A stretch of DNA of 64,000 nt from Ga0077555 sp041397775 (GTDB lineage Bacteria > Pseudomonadota > Alphaproteobacteria > Rhizobiales > Hyphomicrobiaceae). Numbering within the stretch: position 1 is the first letter of the stretch; every line of letters starts with the position of its first letter. This document shows positions 61,793-64,000 of this stretch, piece by piece. Below the pieces are notes generated by a model. It saw nothing but the letters and a program-made list of their open reading frames with translations, did no database searches and was not told the origin of the DNA. The translations under genes and the position numbers were made by a program. Where the stretch lies: the NCBI GenBank assembly GCA_041397775.1, contig JAWKWB010000002.1, forward strand, positions 310,001 through 374,000, written 5' to 3'.

Positions 61793-62800
61793 GTGCCGAT
61801 CGATCCATCGAGCGAGGCGACCGTGACCGGCCGATATTGGGTGCGTGGAGTACAAGTGACAAGTCTGGCTTTCGGGCTGATGGCCATCGCACCCAGCGTG
61901 CGCGCGGCCGACGCCGAGATCGTCGTGACGATCAGGCCGGTCCACAGCCTCGTATCGGGGTTGATGGAAGGCGTCGGTACGCCCCGCCTGCTGGTCGAGG
62001 GAGTCGCCTCGCCCCACGCCTTCACGTTGAAGCCGTCGGAGGCGCGGGCGGCCGGCAAGGCGCGTGTGCTCGTGCGCGTGTCCGAGCAGCTCGAGCCCTT
62101 TACGGAAAAGCTGGTGCGATCCCTGCCGCAGAGCGTCACGGTCGTGACGCTGTCGCAGGCGCCCGGCCTGACACGACACGCATTGCGCAGCGGTGGCGCT
62201 TTCGAGGCCCACGATGACGGCGAAAGGAGTGGCAACGCCCGCCACGGCGATCATGATCACGAGCACGACGCCAAATCCGGCAACGATCCCCACATCTGGC
62301 TCGACCCGGCCAATGCCCGCGCCATGGTCGCCTATCTGCGCACCAGCCTGGGCAGGGCGATGCCTGGCCAAGCACAGCGCATCGACGCCAATGCCGCGCG
62401 GATGATGCAGCAACTCACGCGCCTCGAGGCGGAGATCGCCGACACGGTGAAGCCGCTCGCTGGCCGGCCGTTCGTCGTCTTCCACGATGCCTATCAGTAT
62501 TTCGAGCGGCGCTTCGGTGTGACGGCAATCGGCTCCGTCACCGTCAGCCCCGAGGTGCCGCCGAGCGCCAGGCGGCTGTCGCAGCTGCGCGCCAAGCTGA
62601 CCCGGCTCGGCGCCGCCTGCGTCTTCGCCGAGCCGCAGTTCGCCCCCCGTGTCATTTCGTCGATCATCGAGGGCACGACGGCACGCAAGGGCACGCTCGA
62701 TCCGCTCGGCGCTGCCATCCCGGCGGGCCCCGGCCTCTACGCCACGCTGATGCGCGACATGGCCGCCAGCCTGAAGGGCTGCCTGGGCGCGGCCTCCTGA
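61793..62800 (+). CDS. znuA: zinc ABC transporter substrate-binding protein ZnuA
   Basis: The 335-residue periplasmic zinc-binding protein starts at GTG 61793 with AGGGGA upstream. Later GTG codons (for example 61823) are possible starts. A signal peptide (VRGVQVTSLAFGLMAIAPSV, cut near VRAAD) is followed by IRPVHSLVSGLMEGVGTPRLLVEGVASPHAFTLKPSEA, with the two first metal histidines. Next comes a His/Asp-rich zinc-catching loop (HGDHDHEHD) typical of ZnuA, then NDPHIWLDPANARAMV and VVFHDAYQYFERRFGV. znuB and znuC are not adjacent, so the gene is an orphan here. Confidence 0.93.
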   Translation: MPIDPSSEATVTGRYWVRGVQVTSLAFGLMAIAPSVRAADAEIVVTIRPVHSLVSGLMEGVGTPRLLVEGVASPHAFTLKPSEARAAGKARVLVRVSEQLEPFTEKLVRSLPQSVTVVTLSQAPGLTRHALRSGGAFEAHDDGERSGNARHGDHDHEHDAKSGNDPHIWLDPANARAMVAYLRTSLGRAMPGQAQRIDANAARMMQQLTRLEAEIADTVKPLAGRPFVVFHDAYQYFERRFGVTAIGSVTVSPEVPPSARRLSQLRAKLTRLGAACVFAEPQFAPRVISSIIEGTTARKGTLDPLGAAIPAGPGLYATLMRDMAASLKGCLGAAS

Positions 62801-62816
62801 GGGCACGGCGTGCTCG

Positions 62817-62976
62817 TGTCCTGCCCGCAAAGTCCGTCTTGGTCCTCTGCCGGCTTAGAGCGGACTTTGCGAGCATAGGGACACGAGCAGAAGCATTGGC
62901 CGAGTGTGGCGTCACGATTGGACGCCCGCTCTCAGCGCAAGCGGCAGACGCGGAGCGGGGGGCCGATCCGCCACAC
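62817..62976 (-). repeat. dispersed composite repeat A+B, copy 3 (inverted)
   Basis: Read on the - strand it gives module A (62976-62903: GTGTGGCGGATCGG to GTGACGCCACACT) and then module B (62871-62817: CGCAAAGTCCG, AAGCCGGCAGAGGACCAAGA, CGGACTTTGCGGGCAGGACAC). It matches copy 1 closely in both modules but lies in opposite orientation, with a longer spacer (about 30 bases). It fills the gap between znuA and murJ. Confidence 0.78.
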
Positions 62977-63029
62977 GAGCCTCTTTGGCGCTTGCCGACA
63001 GCCCATCGGCTCGGCTAGGGCTCGTGGCC

Positions 63030-64000
63030 ATGAAATTCTATCGCGCCTTCGCCACCGTCGGCGGCATGACGCTCGTCAGCCGCATCATGGGGTTCCTGCG
63101 GGATATCCTGTTTGCCGCCGTTCTGGGCACGGGGCCGGTGGCCGAGGCGTTCGTCGTGGCTTTCCGGCTGCCCAACCTTTTCCGCCGCTGGTTCGGGGAG
63201 GGCGCCTTCAACGCCGCGTTCGTGCCCATCTTCGCCAAGCGCATCGAGAGTGATGGGCGGGACGCGGCACACCGCTTCGCCAACGATGCGTTCTCGTGTC
63301 TTGCGGCCCTGCTGGCGGCGATTTCGTTCCTCGCCATCCTGGGCATGCCTTATCTCATGCTGGTGCTGGCGCCGGGGTTCGCGGCGGCCGAAGGCAAGCT
63401 CGAGCTGGCCGTCACGATGTCGCGCATCGCGTTTCCCTACCTGATGTGCATGTCGCTGGTGGCCATGCTGTCGGGCGTCCTGAATTCGGTCGGGCGGTTC
63501 TGGGAGAGCGCGTCGGTTTCAATCGTGCTCAACCTGACGCTCATCGCCGCCATGTCGGCGGTGCTGGCGCTGGGCTACGGCAACAGCGCGCGCAGCGGCA
63601 TCGTCATGGCCTGCGGCATTCTCGCGGCCGGCGTGCTGCAATTGCTGGTGCTGATCGACGGCGCGCGCCGCGCCGGGTTCCGGCCGCGGCTGGTGCGCCC
63701 GCGCATGACCGACGACATGCGCCGGCTGGTCGGTTTGGGGCTACCCGGCATCGTCGCGGGCGGCATCACGCAGATCAACATCGTCGTGGGCAGCATGATC
63801 GCCTCGCTGCAGGAGCATGCGGTTTCCTGGCTGTTTTATGCCGACCGGCTCTACGAGCTGCCCCTGGCCATGGTCGGCATCGCCATCGGCATCGTGCTGT
63901 TGCCGGAGATCTCGCGGCATCTGGGCGCCGGCAACGAGGAGGCCGCCCGCGATGCGCAGAACCGCTCGCTGGAACTGGCCCTGCTGCTGACGCTGCCCGC
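63030..64000 (+). CDS. murJ: lipid II flippase MurJ, 3' end outside window
   Basis: At least 323 residues of a MOP-superfamily flippase that turns lipid II across the inner membrane for peptidoglycan synthesis. Start MKFYRAFATVGGMTLVSRIM, then GFLRDILFAAVLGTGPVAEAFVVAFRLPNLFRRWFGEGAFNAAFVPIF with the conserved charged residues, the hydrophobic helices and LPLAMVGIAIGIVLLPEISRH. The frame is open to the end of the window. The ATG at 63030 has an AGGG upstream (tcggctagggctcg). About 200 C-terminal residues are missing. Confidence 0.95.
   Translation, partial: MKFYRAFATVGGMTLVSRIMGFLRDILFAAVLGTGPVAEAFVVAFRLPNLFRRWFGEGAFNAAFVPIFAKRIESDGRDAAHRFANDAFSCLAALLAAISFLAILGMPYLMLVLAPGFAAAEGKLELAVTMSRIAFPYLMCMSLVAMLSGVLNSVGRFWESASVSIVLNLTLIAAMSAVLALGYGNSARSGIVMACGILAAGVLQLLVLIDGARRAGFRPRLVRPRMTDDMRRLVGLGLPGIVAGGITQINIVVGSMIASLQEHAVSWLFYADRLYELPLAMVGIAIGIVLLPEISRHLGAGNEEAARDAQNRSLELALLLTLP

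Overview
The window is GC-rich bacterial chromosome, very probably from an alphaproteobacterium and most likely from the order Hyphomicrobiales (Rhizobiales). This rests on gene content: serC-serA with an alphaproteobacterial type SerC, a two-domain cold-shock protein, DUF1330, DUF192 and DUF937 proteins, a lone malonyl-CoA decarboxylase, and a TTGACT/TATGTT promoter. No genus can be named from the sequence alone. Both ends cut a gene: a DUF937 protein on the left and murJ on the right.

Layout. 0-5.5 kb: DUF937 protein, small secreted protein, acyl-CoA ligase, an L,D-transpeptidase with a second degenerate domain, and tRNA-Lys(UUU). 5.8-12.2 kb: a compact secretion locus on the + strand with a TolC-like channel, a 33-residue peptide with a double-glycine leader (too short for ordinary gene calling), a strong hairpin, an LpxL-like acyltransferase, an HlyD adaptor and an ABC exporter with an N-terminal C39 peptidase. 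12.3-25.2 kb: a second type I secretion cluster, on the - strand, with a 2452-residue RTX haem peroxidase, a PrtD-type ABC exporter, a cadherin-like RTX protein and a PrtE-type adaptor. 26-28 kb: a response regulator and histidine kinase, divergent from the peroxidase across about 780 bp of AT-richer DNA.

28-41 kb is mostly housekeeping: ispG, a glycosyltransferase-like gene, mutS, a likely serC leader RNA with serC and serA, an EamA exporter, an M20 amidohydrolase, glyoxalase I, a double cold-shock protein and a DUF192 protein. 41.5-48.3 kb holds a secreted His-rich protein broken by a frameshift, a TPR protein, an LhgO-like oxidase, a lactonase and an iron-type alcohol dehydrogenase (a pair resembling the blc gamma-butyrolactone pathway), and an MscS channel. 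48.5-51 kb encodes a third RTX protein carrying a glycosidase-like domain. 51-64 kb carries a solute-binding protein, a universal stress protein, malonyl-CoA decarboxylase, ruvB, a phosphoesterase, htpG, DUF1330, pyrF, an FMN reductase, znuA with a candidate Zur site, and murJ.

The strongest candidate for an undescribed system is the 7.6-12.2 kb locus. The peptide leader fits the C39 double-glycine consensus, and the peptidase-exporter needed to cut and export it lies in the same transcription unit, together with an acyltransferase of the lipid A family whose usual acidic catalytic residue is missing. This suggests an exported, perhaps fatty-acylated, small peptide. Two families of dispersed intergenic repeats are also present: one in three copies (48.3, 59.9 and 62.9 kb, the last inverted) and one in two copies (36.4 and 59.6 kb).
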